Assembly: GCA_050178015.1 (NCBI GenBank)
Contig: JBFXGM010000013.1
Location: 1-64,000, forward strand
DNA: 64,000 bases
Source: Gaoshiqia sp050178015
GTDB lineage: Bacteria; Bacteroidota; Bacteroidia; Bacteroidales; Prolixibacteraceae
Direction of reading: 5' to 3'
The notes beneath the pieces were generated by a model. The model made no database searches, was not told the DNA's origin, and saw only the letters and a program-made list of their open reading frames with translations. This document shows, piece by piece, positions 35,543 to 45,600 of the stretch; position 1 is the first letter of the stretch; each line of letters begins with the position of its first letter. A program made the position numbers and the translations under genes.

Positions 35543-36241
35543 ATGGAAACGAAGAAATATCCGAATGTCGATCTGGACAATTACCACAATATTTTTGTTG
35601 AGGTGGGACTGATCGTGGCATTGGGTATATGTTTTATTGCCTTCGAGTGGAAGTCAACCGTAAAAGAAACCGGCCAACTAGGTCAGGTGGTCACCCAGGA
35701 GGTAGAAACCGAAATAATCCCGATAACCCGGCAGGAACAAGTACGTCCGCCCGAACCGCCCCCGCCGCCCAAAGTGGTGGAGGTGCTGAATATTGTTTCC
35801 AATGAAGTGGAAATTGAAGAAGAGCTGGAGGTTGATGCGACCGAGGCCGATCAGCAAACTTCTATCGACATCGCCCCGATGATGGTTGCCGTGCAGCGGG
35901 AGAAGGAAGCAGAAAAGGATGAATCGCCTGTCTTTTTCATTGTGGAAGAAATGCCCGAATTTCCGGGAGGGGAACTGGCTCTTCGAAGATTTATCGCCAA
36001 CGCCATCAAATATCCCGTCATTGCGCAGGAAAACGGCGTACAGGGAAAAGTATATGTCAATTTTGTGGTGGGCAAAGATGGTCAGGTGACCGATGCCCGT
36101 GTCATCCGAAGTGTTGATCCTGCCCTGGACAAGGAAGCCTTGCGGGTGGTTAACAGTTTGCCGCGCTGGAAGCCCGGCCGGCAGGGCGGCGAAAACGTGC
36201 GGGTTTCGTTTAGCGTGCCTATCAGTTTTGTCCTGCAATAA
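35543..36241 (+). CDS. TonB-family energy transducer
   Basis: 232 aa: short cytoplasmic start, one membrane helix (about 17-34), a proline-rich stretch (RPPEPPPPPKVV, about 68-79) and an acidic linker, then the TonB C-terminal domain (PGGELALRRFIANAIKYP, VYVNFVVGKDGQVTDARVI, LPRWKPGRQGG, SVPISFVLQ). It passes proton-motive energy from ExbBD to TonB-dependent outer-membrane receptors. exbB/exbD are not next to it. Confidence 0.93.
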   Translation: METKKYPNVDLDNYHNIFVEVGLIVALGICFIAFEWKSTVKETGQLGQVVTQEVETEIIPITRQEQVRPPEPPPPPKVVEVLNIVSNEVEIEEELEVDATEADQQTSIDIAPMMVAVQREKEAEKDESPVFFIVEEMPEFPGGELALRRFIANAIKYPVIAQENGVQGKVYVNFVVGKDGQVTDARVIRSVDPALDKEALRVVNSLPRWKPGRQGGENVRVSFSVPISFVLQ

Positions 36242-36277
36242 AGGCTTGTACGGATCTCATAAACGGATTTTCTTCAA

Positions 36278-36961
36278 TCACATTACCAGTTTGTACCCCA
36301 TGCCGTGAACGGTGATAATATGCTGGCTGTCGGGTGTGTCCACCTTGTTTCGAAGGCGGACGATGAAATTATCCACCGTGCGGGCAGTGGGTTGATAATC
36401 CATGCCCCAGACATGGTCGAGCAAATCGTCGCGGGTGACAATTTTGCCGGCATGGCGGTGCAGATAATGCAGTATTTCAAATTCTTTGTGTGACATTTTC
36501 ACCGGCGTATCATCCAGGTACGCTTCGTAAGCATCGAACGATACCCGTAAATTACCAATCGTGATCAAGCTGCTTTGGTGCAGATTATTCCCGGTACTTC
36601 CGGTTCGGCGCAAAATCACTTTGATGCGGGCCAGCAACTCGCGAAGACTGAAGGGTTTGGTGATGTAATCATCGGCGCCCAGTTCCAATCCCAGCACTTT
36701 GTCCAGTTCTTCGCCGCGGGCAGTCAGCAGGATGATGGGCGTGTCGATGCCCAGTGCCCGGCTTTTTCGGCACACATCAAAGCCCGATAGGCCTGGAAGC
36801 ATAACGTCCAGCAATACCAAATCGTAGGTGCTGGTTTGCAGTTTTTTCAAGCCATCATCGCCCCGGTCGGCCGTATCTACTTCGTAACCTTCAAATTCGA
36901 GGTTATCGCGCAGGCCAGTCAGCATGGCCTGTTCATCTTCAACGATTAGAATTCTTGACAT
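36278..36961 (-). CDS. OmpR-family response regulator
   Basis: 227 aa: receiver domain (acidic pocket E8-D9, phospho-acceptor D52 in LLDVMLPG, K in LLTARG region context) and a winged-helix DNA-binding domain (SHKEFEILHYLHRHAGKIV, TVDNFIVRLRNKVD). It starts 5 bases after the stop of the kinase gene 36967-38496, so the two form one two-component system. Target genes cannot be told; tonB lies convergent to it. Confidence 0.95.
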   Translation of the reverse strand: MSRILIVEDEQAMLTGLRDNLEFEGYEVDTADRGDDGLKKLQTSTYDLVLLDVMLPGLSGFDVCRKSRALGIDTPIILLTARGEELDKVLGLELGADDYITKPFSLRELLARIKVILRRTGSTGNNLHQSSLITIGNLRVSFDAYEAYLDDTPVKMSHKEFEILHYLHRHAGKIVTRDDLLDHVWGMDYQPTARTVDNFIVRLRNKVDTPDSQHIITVHGMGYKLVM

Positions 36962-36966
36962 GATTG

Positions 36967-38496
36967 TTATTTTTTCATAGGAAATTTCAGAATAAACGTA
37001 CTTCCGTCACCCGGTTTACTGCGCACTGCCACGCTGCCACCGTGCGCTTTCATCATTCGTTTTACCAGATTGAGCCCCAGCCCCGAGCCTTTGGCCTTGT
37101 GTGCCAAATCGCCTTCGGTTACCCGGTAAAACTGATCGAAAACATATCTCTGGTTTTTGGCCGAAATACCAATCCCGTTGTCTTCTACTTCCACCCAAAT
37201 TTGTTTGCTTTTCCGGAGCAGCCTCACCTCAATTTTCTTATCATGGTCGGCCCCGTATTTAATGGCGTTGTCAATCAGGTTTACCAACATGTCTTTTACG
37301 GCCTCGGTATCGGCAAGTACGGTGGCTGGTTCCGTATGGCTGCTGAAACGGCAATCCACTTGTCCGTTATGCAGGTGGGCCTGTAACGATGTCAGGATCT
37401 GAGGCACTAGTTTATTCAGGTCAACAGGCACAAATTTGTAGGCAAGGCGGTTTTTCTCCAGGCGCGAAAAGTTTAGGATGCGGTTGACAATGTCGGTCAG
37501 CCGGACACTTTCCTGCTGAATGGTGCGCAGGTATTCTTCCTGTTTCTGTTCGGTTTTCACCCGTTTGAGCAGCAAGGTTTCGGCATACATGCTGATGAGT
37601 GCCAGGGGTGTGCGGATTTCGTGCGACACATTGGAAACAAACTCCGACTTCAGGGCGGCCAATTTTATTTCTCTGCGGATGTTCACGAACACAAATAAAA
37701 AGCCCAGTACCACCAGCAGGCCCATGCCCAGTAGCAGGTAATTATCGCGGCGGGTGCGCTCAGTGGCGAGTTCGTAAATTGTTTTCGTTTTCAAACGGAT
37801 GCCCAACTCGTAGTGAGGCAGATACCACATGTCGGCAGTTTGCAGTGAGTCGGTCGGTTCGTCTGCTTCGCCGGTGTGCATCATCAGCTGTCCGGTTTGT
37901 TTGTTCCGTATCTGGATGTAAAAGATCTCCTGTGAGATTTGTTGCACTTGTGCCCGTAGGTTTTGGGCGATGAATGTGCCCGGCTCAACCAGTAACTGGC
38001 AGGCTTCCTGTCCGTTTTTGTTTTTTGGGAGAAAGCAATATTTAACCAGTTCTCCGGAGTGTGAGGCATTCAACCGTTGGTAGTTGTTTGCCAGAAAATC
38101 GCGCATGGCAGCAATTTGTTTGGCTTCGGGGAAATCACCAAAACTGCCGCCGTGGTCTTTGCGGTGAAATTCGGCCAGCACCAGTTGACTGTCGGGTTCA
38201 AAAAAGCGGATGCCCAGGATCGCCGGGTTGTTTTGTAGTAGGTTTTCTACCAACGAGTGCATCAGCTCATCGTCAGGCGGCAGGGGATGGTCCAGGGTTT
38301 GGCTCCACTGTCCCAGCACGTTCTCCGAGTACTGGTTCACCGAAAACAGGATTGACTCCAGCTGCGTGGAAAACACCCGTTCTACCATCTGCTCGTTCTT
38401 GGTCAGCGCCGAATATTCGCGCACCAGGTAGAAGCTCATGGGCAGGGCAACAATTAGCAGGAGCACCAGGCTGATTTTGGCTAGTGTACGGACCAT
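36967..38496 (-). CDS. Membrane sensor histidine kinase
   Basis: 509 aa. One membrane helix near residues 8-25 and a second at about 252-271 enclose a periplasmic sensor domain of about 225 residues. The phospho-accepting His292 is in NVSHEIRTPLALI; the HATPase domain has NLIDNAIKYG, DNGIGI and GSGLGLNLV. It pairs with the OmpR-type regulator directly downstream. The signal is unknown. Confidence 0.95.
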   Translation of the reverse strand: MVRTLAKISLVLLLIVALPMSFYLVREYSALTKNEQMVERVFSTQLESILFSVNQYSENVLGQWSQTLDHPLPPDDELMHSLVENLLQNNPAILGIRFFEPDSQLVLAEFHRKDHGGSFGDFPEAKQIAAMRDFLANNYQRLNASHSGELVKYCFLPKNKNGQEACQLLVEPGTFIAQNLRAQVQQISQEIFYIQIRNKQTGQLMMHTGEADEPTDSLQTADMWYLPHYELGIRLKTKTIYELATERTRRDNYLLLGMGLLVVLGFLFVFVNIRREIKLAALKSEFVSNVSHEIRTPLALISMYAETLLLKRVKTEQKQEEYLRTIQQESVRLTDIVNRILNFSRLEKNRLAYKFVPVDLNKLVPQILTSLQAHLHNGQVDCRFSSHTEPATVLADTEAVKDMLVNLIDNAIKYGADHDKKIEVRLLRKSKQIWVEVEDNGIGISAKNQRYVFDQFYRVTEGDLAHKAKGSGLGLNLVKRMMKAHGGSVAVRSKPGDGSTFILKFPMKK

Positions 38497-38802
38497 TTTC
38501 TATTTTTTGTTGATCAACCCGATAAAGGTATTAAATCGGCTGGAAAGTAGAAACACCCGGATAGGCCTCTCTTTCTGCATATCTTGCAGGAAATTTATAG
38601 GGAAGATGTTTCATGTATTGAAAACATTTTTTGTAATTCGGATATTTTATTCTTAAATTGTGTAGCCCAAAGACAGGGGGCGTAGCAGCATCTTCAAACC
38701 AAGAATCAGCCAATCACTTTTAGTTGTCTATCAACCGGGCATTCATTAAAGCCGGTGATTCCGTATGAACGCAGTTCTGATTAACTTCTAAAATGATGAA
38801 AC
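38497..38802. other. Intergenic region between divergent kinase and M19-like peptidase
   Basis: 306 bases. I see no clear promoter match, repeat or hairpin. A 60-codon minus-strand frame at 38531-38713 crosses it but has no recognisable features. Confidence 0.35.
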
Positions 38803-40242
38803 ATGGATTCGCAATCTATCGATTTACACATCCATCCGGCCATTAAGCCGTTGGGAAAAAGTTTTAACCGGAAGCCGGGGAACAACGATCCAAACAGAAC
38901 CCACCAGAACAGCCTGTGGTACGCCGACTCGCCTTCGGTGCTTGACAAGCTGGCCAACATTACAACTACGCTCACTAAATTCAGGCAAGCCGATTTTACG
39001 TCGCTGGCCAAAGGTGGTGCGCAGGTGGTCTTTGTGTCGCTGTGCGGACTGGAAAAGGGCTTCGTGATGACCAAAATCGGTACCGGGTTACCCGGGGATT
39101 TGGTGAACAATTTGGTGATTGGCATGGGCAAGAAACGAATTGACTACGTTCAGAAAATGGATGACTACTTTACCGACCTGGAATTGGAATATAATTTCTA
39201 CAAACAATTGGACGGGCACCGGGTCAGGATTGACGGGAGGTGGTACCAATATCGTTTAATTTCCGGTTTTCATGAAATAGAGGAGAATCCGGATACTGAA
39301 ACCACCACCATACATGTGGTTTTATCCATTGAAGGGGCACATGTTTTTAATTGCGGCCTGCAGATGATGGGAAAAACAGCCGATCCAAATGAAGTGCTGG
39401 CCAATGTTGATAAAGTCAAACACTGGGATAAGCGCTTGTTTTTCATCGGACTGACCCATCATTTCAATAATGAACTGGTTGGTCATGCACAAAGCCTGCA
39501 TGGAATCGTGCGTAAGCTATGCGATCAGTCCGAAGGGATGAATGAGGGGTTTCGGGAGCTGGGTTGGAAGGTTGTTCGCAAATTACTCGACAATACCGAT
39601 GGGCGGCGCATTCTGATTGACCTCAAACACATGAGCGTGAAGGCGCGCGAAGAGTATTATCAGTTTCTGGAAGATGAATTCCCCGGCGAGCTTATCCCCT
39701 TGCTGGTGAGCCATGGCACTGTAAACGGATTAAGATCGCACAAGGAGAAAGTAGAGGATAATTTGTTCAATTACGGGAAGTTTCAGCCAAATGATATTAA
39801 TTTTTTTGATGATGAAATTGTCAGGGTGGCCCGGTCGGGTGGCTTGTTTGGCATTCAGTTCGATGAACGCCGAGTGGCCAGCGAACTGGAGCTAAAAAAG
39901 AGCGGACCGTTTTTCAACCGGCGGAAAATGCTGTTTCACAAGTCGAAACTCATTTGGAACCAGATTGCGCACATTGCCGACGTGCTAAACCGGAACAACC
40001 AGTTTGCCTGGGGGATTCAATGTATCGGATCCGACTACGATGGAATGATCAACCCATTGAATGGTTTCTGGACCGCCGAAGATATGCCGTTGTTTGACAG
40101 TTATCTCGAAAAACATGCCTACAATTTTTTAGTGTCCGAACAATCAAACAAGCTATGTGAATTTAATCGGCTCAAAGCCGATGAAATTGTTGAACGTTTT
40201 ATGAAGGGCAATGCCTTCGATTTTTTGAAGAAGAACTTTTGA
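38803..40242 (+). CDS. Membrane-dipeptidase (M19)-like metallohydrolase
   Basis: 479 aa with the pattern of the amidohydrolase-fold M19 dipeptidases: DLHIHP (7-12), SIEGAH (about 170-175), LTHHFNNELVGHAQ (about 219-232), SHGTVNGLRSH (about 305-315) and GSDYDG (about 408-413), which supply the two-zinc ligands. It has no signal peptide, so it is probably cytoplasmic, and it carries extra sequence around 100-160 not seen in short M19 enzymes. Substrate unknown. It stands alone on the plus strand. Confidence 0.75.
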   Translation: MDSQSIDLHIHPAIKPLGKSFNRKPGNNDPNRTHQNSLWYADSPSVLDKLANITTTLTKFRQADFTSLAKGGAQVVFVSLCGLEKGFVMTKIGTGLPGDLVNNLVIGMGKKRIDYVQKMDDYFTDLELEYNFYKQLDGHRVRIDGRWYQYRLISGFHEIEENPDTETTTIHVVLSIEGAHVFNCGLQMMGKTADPNEVLANVDKVKHWDKRLFFIGLTHHFNNELVGHAQSLHGIVRKLCDQSEGMNEGFRELGWKVVRKLLDNTDGRRILIDLKHMSVKAREEYYQFLEDEFPGELIPLLVSHGTVNGLRSHKEKVEDNLFNYGKFQPNDINFFDDEIVRVARSGGLFGIQFDERRVASELELKKSGPFFNRRKMLFHKSKLIWNQIAHIADVLNRNNQFAWGIQCIGSDYDGMINPLNGFWTAEDMPLFDSYLEKHAYNFLVSEQSNKLCEFNRLKADEIVERFMKGNAFDFLKKNF

Positions 40243-40454
40243 CGTGTAACCCGATTTCGTTGATCGCCCGATACATAAAACTGAACCGGCTATTGAAAAC
40301 CGATGCCATGTTTGTTCCTGGGAAGCGTCTTCCTGACATGAATTGCGGTCATTCGGTCAAGAATTCTTTGAAAAATATTGGGATAAATCCCTTTCAACAA
40401 CCCGCAGCGAAGAAATAATTCGTAACTTTTGGCACGAGTTAAAGGGAATTACAC

Positions 40455-42419
40455 GTGCATCAGATTGAAACTACCATTATTCGGCTAGCTTTTCGGCTTA
40501 GCCTGGTCCTGTTGCCGCTTGCCGGAATGGGAGGCGTTCAGCTTCCCGACAGCATTCCTGCCCGTTTGCAGCATATGGAGAATCGGGAAAAAGTCAATTA
40601 TCTGATTGATATCAGCTGGCAATTGCGCGAGTCGGACCGCCATTTGTCGGTGGCTTGCGGCGAACTGGCTATCCGGATGGCCGACAGCCTGAAGTTTCGC
40701 GGCGAGGAAGCCAAGGCAGCCAACATGCTGGGGGCATCGTTGCTGTTTTATCATTCGGACATACATCAGGCGCTTGCTTATTTTAATCGTTCACTGAAGA
40801 TTGCCATGGAAATCCGCGACTCGGTGCAAATTGGTTATGCTTATAACAATCTGGGCGATGTGTATAGCCAAAGCGGAAACGTCCCCTTGGCACATACCTT
40901 TGCCGATAGCTCGCTGCACTACTTCACTCAGCTGAAACAACCCGAGGGAATGGCTTATGCCTACATTAACCTGGGACAGGTACATCTGCAACAAAAAGAC
41001 TTTTCTGCGGCTCTAAACTATTACCAGCAGGCGCTTGACCTTTATATACATCATCGCTCACAAAATATTGTTTCAACCTGTAATATGGGAATGGCCCGTG
41101 TGTACAAGTTGACAGGTAACTACGAAAAGGCGCTTGACTATTACCGGCAAGATCTGGCGCTAAACAAACAGGCTGGTAACAAATCGTTTGAGGCCACTAC
41201 GCTCACTGAAATTGGAAATATTCTTTGCAGACAACGAAAATGTATGGAGGCACTGGATCATTATAATCAGGCTATGGTTTTGTTCAATGAGCGTAACTAT
41301 GACTACGGAAAAATCGGGGTACACCTGGGCCGGGCCATTACCTATGCCCATATGAATCAGAAAAAGGCGGGAGAGGCCGAGCTGGATGCTGCCCTTAAAC
41401 TGGCCGGTAAACTGGAGCTTTCGTCTCAAATACTGGAAGTGCAGAAGACGAGGTTGCAGTTTTACGCTGCGTTGGCAAATGAGCCTCTGCCGGACAGCCT
41501 GATTGAATCATTTGTGGCTGCTTATGATTCCGTGTTTCTGGTCAATCAATACCAGACCCTCAGCGAAATCAACAAGAGGCAGGAGCTTGCAGCCAGCTTG
41601 GTTGACATTAGTGATAAGTACATCCTCAAAAAGAGACAGTCGGTTTACGCCTTGATCCTGTCGCTGCTGTTTCTCGGGCTGTTGGTGCTGTTGTTCCTCA
41701 AATATCGAAGCCATGCCCGGCTCACCCGTAAGCTGGAAGTTGCCAGCGCTGGTAAAGACCGGTTGTTGTCAATCATTTCGCACGATCTGCGTAATCCGTT
41801 TGTGGCCATCATCCAATACCTCGACCTGCTGCGTGCCGACATGTTGCCGGAGCAGGAGCGCAAAGCATTTATCGACCAGCTGGAGGCGCTGACCAGCAAC
41901 ACGTATTCGCTGCTCGAAAACCTACTGAACTTTTCCGACTTCCGCCGCTCGGAAGTCCGCTTTAAACCGGCTGTATTTGAGTTGCCCGGTTTACTGGGGC
42001 AAATCAGGTCGAACCTGGATGCCCAGCTAGCCATAAAAAATGTGGGACTGGAAACAGAGCTGAAGGCTGTAAGGGTGTTTGGCGATATGAAGCTGATTGA
42101 GATTGTGTTGCGCAACCTGATTTCGAATGCCGTGAAATATAGTAACCCGGGTGATGTGGTAATGGTACGCTCGGCTGAGCGTTCAGCCGAAGTGACCATT
42201 GAAGTGGCAGACTCGGGAACCGGTATGAGCCGGGAGGTTTTAGATACGTTGTTTTCGGAGGAGTTTCAAATATCGAAACCTGGCACCATGCGCGAAAGCG
42301 GAACCGGCATTGGACTAAAAATTTGCCGCGAGTTTATCGCCGTACACAGGGGTAAACTAACGATAAACTCCGAGCCGGGAAAAGGATCCATCTTTCGGGT
42401 GCATCTTCCTAAACAATAG
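40455..42419 (+). CDS. TPR-containing sensor histidine kinase
   Basis: 654 aa from a GTG start; no in-frame ATG precedes the signal sequence (about 10-27). Residues about 85-330 hold TPR repeats (YAYNNLGDVYSQSGN, YAYINLGQVHLQQKD, CNMGMARVYKLTGNYEKALDYY), then a membrane helix (about 397-416), the dimerisation His443 in IISHDLRNPF and a HATPase domain (NLISNAVKYS, DSGTGM, GTGIGLK). The TPR part faces the periplasm. No receiver gene is adjacent, but porX follows two genes later; whether they interact is open. Confidence 0.93.
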   Translation: MHQIETTIIRLAFRLSLVLLPLAGMGGVQLPDSIPARLQHMENREKVNYLIDISWQLRESDRHLSVACGELAIRMADSLKFRGEEAKAANMLGASLLFYHSDIHQALAYFNRSLKIAMEIRDSVQIGYAYNNLGDVYSQSGNVPLAHTFADSSLHYFTQLKQPEGMAYAYINLGQVHLQQKDFSAALNYYQQALDLYIHHRSQNIVSTCNMGMARVYKLTGNYEKALDYYRQDLALNKQAGNKSFEATTLTEIGNILCRQRKCMEALDHYNQAMVLFNERNYDYGKIGVHLGRAITYAHMNQKKAGEAELDAALKLAGKLELSSQILEVQKTRLQFYAALANEPLPDSLIESFVAAYDSVFLVNQYQTLSEINKRQELAASLVDISDKYILKKRQSVYALILSLLFLGLLVLLFLKYRSHARLTRKLEVASAGKDRLLSIISHDLRNPFVAIIQYLDLLRADMLPEQERKAFIDQLEALTSNTYSLLENLLNFSDFRRSEVRFKPAVFELPGLLGQIRSNLDAQLAIKNVGLETELKAVRVFGDMKLIEIVLRNLISNAVKYSNPGDVVMVRSAERSAEVTIEVADSGTGMSREVLDTLFSEEFQISKPGTMRESGTGIGLKICREFIAVHRGKLTINSEPGKGSIFRVHLPKQ

Positions 42420-42699
42420 CGATTCACTTGATTTCCTATTCCTGCGAAATAGACCATGCCAGGTGTTTGAATTGACTTTTCGTTTTATCCTATGTCTTGA
42501 ACAGACAACTTATCGTCACAGACGCGTAGTTTACACTGATTTTTGTAATATTGTAAACCTGTTGGCTAGCTCGGAAACCTGTTGGCAGTAACCCGGCAAA
42601 ACCGGGAGACGTCCCACGGTTAATTACTTCCGGGATTTTGTCTGTACAAAGCAATAATAAAGGGATTCTTTAGTTATCCTAACGAGAAAAAATGCAAGG

Positions 42700-45600
42700 T
42701 TGAAAAAAAAATCAGGCTATATTTTTTTACTTTTTCTGGTGATTGGGTTCTTTTGGGGATGTTCTACCGAGAAGAATACCGTCATCACACGGGCTTACCA
42801 CAACCTGTCGTCGCATTACAATGTTTATTTCAACGGCAAAGAAAGTCTGAATGCTGGCCTGGAACGGATCAATACATCGGTGGAGGACGATTATTCGAGG
42901 ATACTGCCCATCTATAAATCGAGCGAGGGCGGTACCGACCGTGTTGCCCAGTCGGAGATGGAAAACGCCATCCTGAAAGCATCCAAACTGATCAACATGC
43001 ATTCCATCACCAAAAAGCCAAAACGGCGCAGGATCCGTTCGTTGTCGTACAAAAAACTGGCTTCGAAAGAAGAGTACAACAATTGGGTGGACGACAGTTA
43101 CCTGTTGATGGGGCAGGCCTTTTTCTACCAGAAGAAGTTCATGCAGGCCATGGAGAACTTTTCGTACGTCATCCGCAAATTCAGCAACGAGGAAACCAAA
43201 TATGACGCCTATGTATGGATGGTGCGTTGTCTGACGGAGTTGGAACGCTACAATGAAGCCCTCGAATACATTCAGAATATGGATGCCTCGGTGGCTTTTC
43301 CCAAGCGACTTACCGGCGCGTTTTCGCTGGCTGTGGCCGATTTCCACATGCGCCGTAACGAATACCATGAAGCTATTCCGCAGCTAAAAACTGCCGTCAA
43401 CAATGCCAGGCGTAAACACGAGCGGGTGCGGTACAAATATATTTTGGCCCAACTTTACAAGGAGACTGAACAACATGCGCTGGCTTCGGAAACCTTTCGC
43501 GAGGTGGCCCGCATGAACCCTTCCTACATCATGGCCTTCAACGCCCGCATCAATGCTGCCGGGGTGTTTACAGGCGAGAGCGATGTTGAAAAGCTGAAAA
43601 AGGAACTTCGAAAAATGCTGCGCGACGAGAAAAATACCGAGTTCCGAGACCAGATTTATTTTGCGCTGGGAAATATTTATGCCAAGGAAGGGCAGCAGCA
43701 GGCGGCGGTTGACCAATACGTGCGGTCCGCGGCAGCCAGCAGCATAAATCTGTTTCAGCGGGCCTTATCGTGCCTTACCCTGGCGGATATCTATTTTGAG
43801 GAACAAAACTACCGGCTCTCACAAAATTACTACGATAGCGCGATGGTGGTGATCGACAATAATTATCCCAACTACAATTTCATAGCCGACAGGTACAAAA
43901 GCCTGACCCGTTTGACGGATAATCTCTATACTATCGAGCGGGAAGACAGCTTGCAACGGATAGCCGCTTTGTCGGATGGGGAGCGCAACAACTTGATTGC
44001 CGGGTGGATTCAGCAGGCGCGCGACGAAGAACTGCGTAGAAAGCAGGCTGAACTGGACGAACAAATGGACCGCAGCTTTTTTCGGATGAACCAGGCCCGG
44101 ACGGGATCTGGCCAGCAGCAGCGCGGCTCGGGCTGGTATTTCTACAACCCGTCCACCATGGCCTACGGAAAGGTTGAATTTGCACAAACCTGGGGCAACC
44201 GTAAGCTGGAAGATAACTGGCGTCGAAAAAACAAAAGCTCGGCCGCACAGCTCGCCATAGAGGAGGAAGAGGAAGCCGCGGAAGGAACGGAAAAGCCTGA
44301 GAAGCCCGAGGCCCCCAGGATTAACGACCGCCTGAGCCGCGAATATTATATGCAGGATGTTCCCCTCACCGAAGAAGCGCTGGCCTCCTCGCACCTGAAA
44401 ATCAGGGACGCTTTGTTTAATGCAGGGCGTATTTTCAAAACCGACTACGACAATTACCCGCTGGCCATTCAACACTACGAAGAACTGCTGACCCGTTACG
44501 ACAACAATGTTTATCAGCTAACCACCTGGTTTGAGCTATGGGATTTGTATAAACAAACCGGCGATATGGTTAAATCGAATTATTACCGAAACCTGATCAT
44601 CGGAAATTATCCGGACAGCAAGTACGCCCAATACCTGATCAACCCCAATTATTTTATTGAGCTTGAAGCGCGCAACGATAGCCTGAATAACCTTTACCAG
44701 CAAGCATTTTATCAATACCAACAGGGAAATTACTCCCGTGCCGGAGACCTGGCGCGGCAGTTGAAAGCCTTGTCGCCCGATAGTTTGCTGTTGCCGAAAG
44801 TTGCTTTCATCGAGACTATTGCCGATGGAACTTCCTCAACGATGGAGCAGTTTGGTCAGGAACTGAACGGTTACATACGTTCCTACCCGAAAAGCCCGGC
44901 CATACCCTTGGCCGAAAGCATCCTGAAACTCATTCAGGACAGCACCCTGGTGGATTACCAGCAGTTGGTGGCCATGGGTTATCTGAACGAGGAAATCGAA
45001 AATGACGAGTTGCTGGCAAACGATCGCCGGGGCGAGGATGAGTTCGGCGGAAAGTGGTCGTATGATGAAGACCTGCTCCATTACTTTGTGATCGCGTTTC
45101 CGCGCGAAGCAAAAGTTGACCTGAACCGGCTGAAATTTGACCTGGCAAACTACAACATCGACCACTATACGCGGATTGATTTCGATATTGAAACCGAGAA
45201 CCTCAACCCGCAGACCATGTTGCTGGTGGTGCGTTCGCTGGAAAGCAAAGAACAAGGGCTTATCTATTTCCGGTCGGTCATTCGTAAGCGGGAGGTATTC
45301 GAAACGCTGCAGGGCATCGATTACGTGAATTTTGTGGCTTCGTCACTCAACTTTCGCGAGATGCTGGGCGACAACAATTACACTGACTACCTGAAATTTT
45401 TCATCAGGAACTACAGCCGGTTTATTGGAGGCGATTTCCCGCAGGACGAGCTGCCCGAGCCTGAAGAGTTAATGGCCAAGGCACTGGAAGAAGAAAACCG
45501 GCAGGAGGAAAGGGGTACGTTTGTGCTGGTAAAACCAGAAAGTGGCAAGTCGATGTTTACGCGTGATAACCAGGCGAAACAGTTGTTTGTGATTGCCGTG

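Noticed and set aside
38531..38713. 60-codon minus-strand frame in the kinase-peptidase gap
   Set aside because: No recognised motif, no promoter or ribosome site, composition like non-coding sequence; cannot be supported.
42555..42590. AAACCTGTTGGC repeated at a 20-base distance before porW
   Set aside because: Only two copies; the period differs from the other arrays. It may be a decayed relative but cannot be shown.
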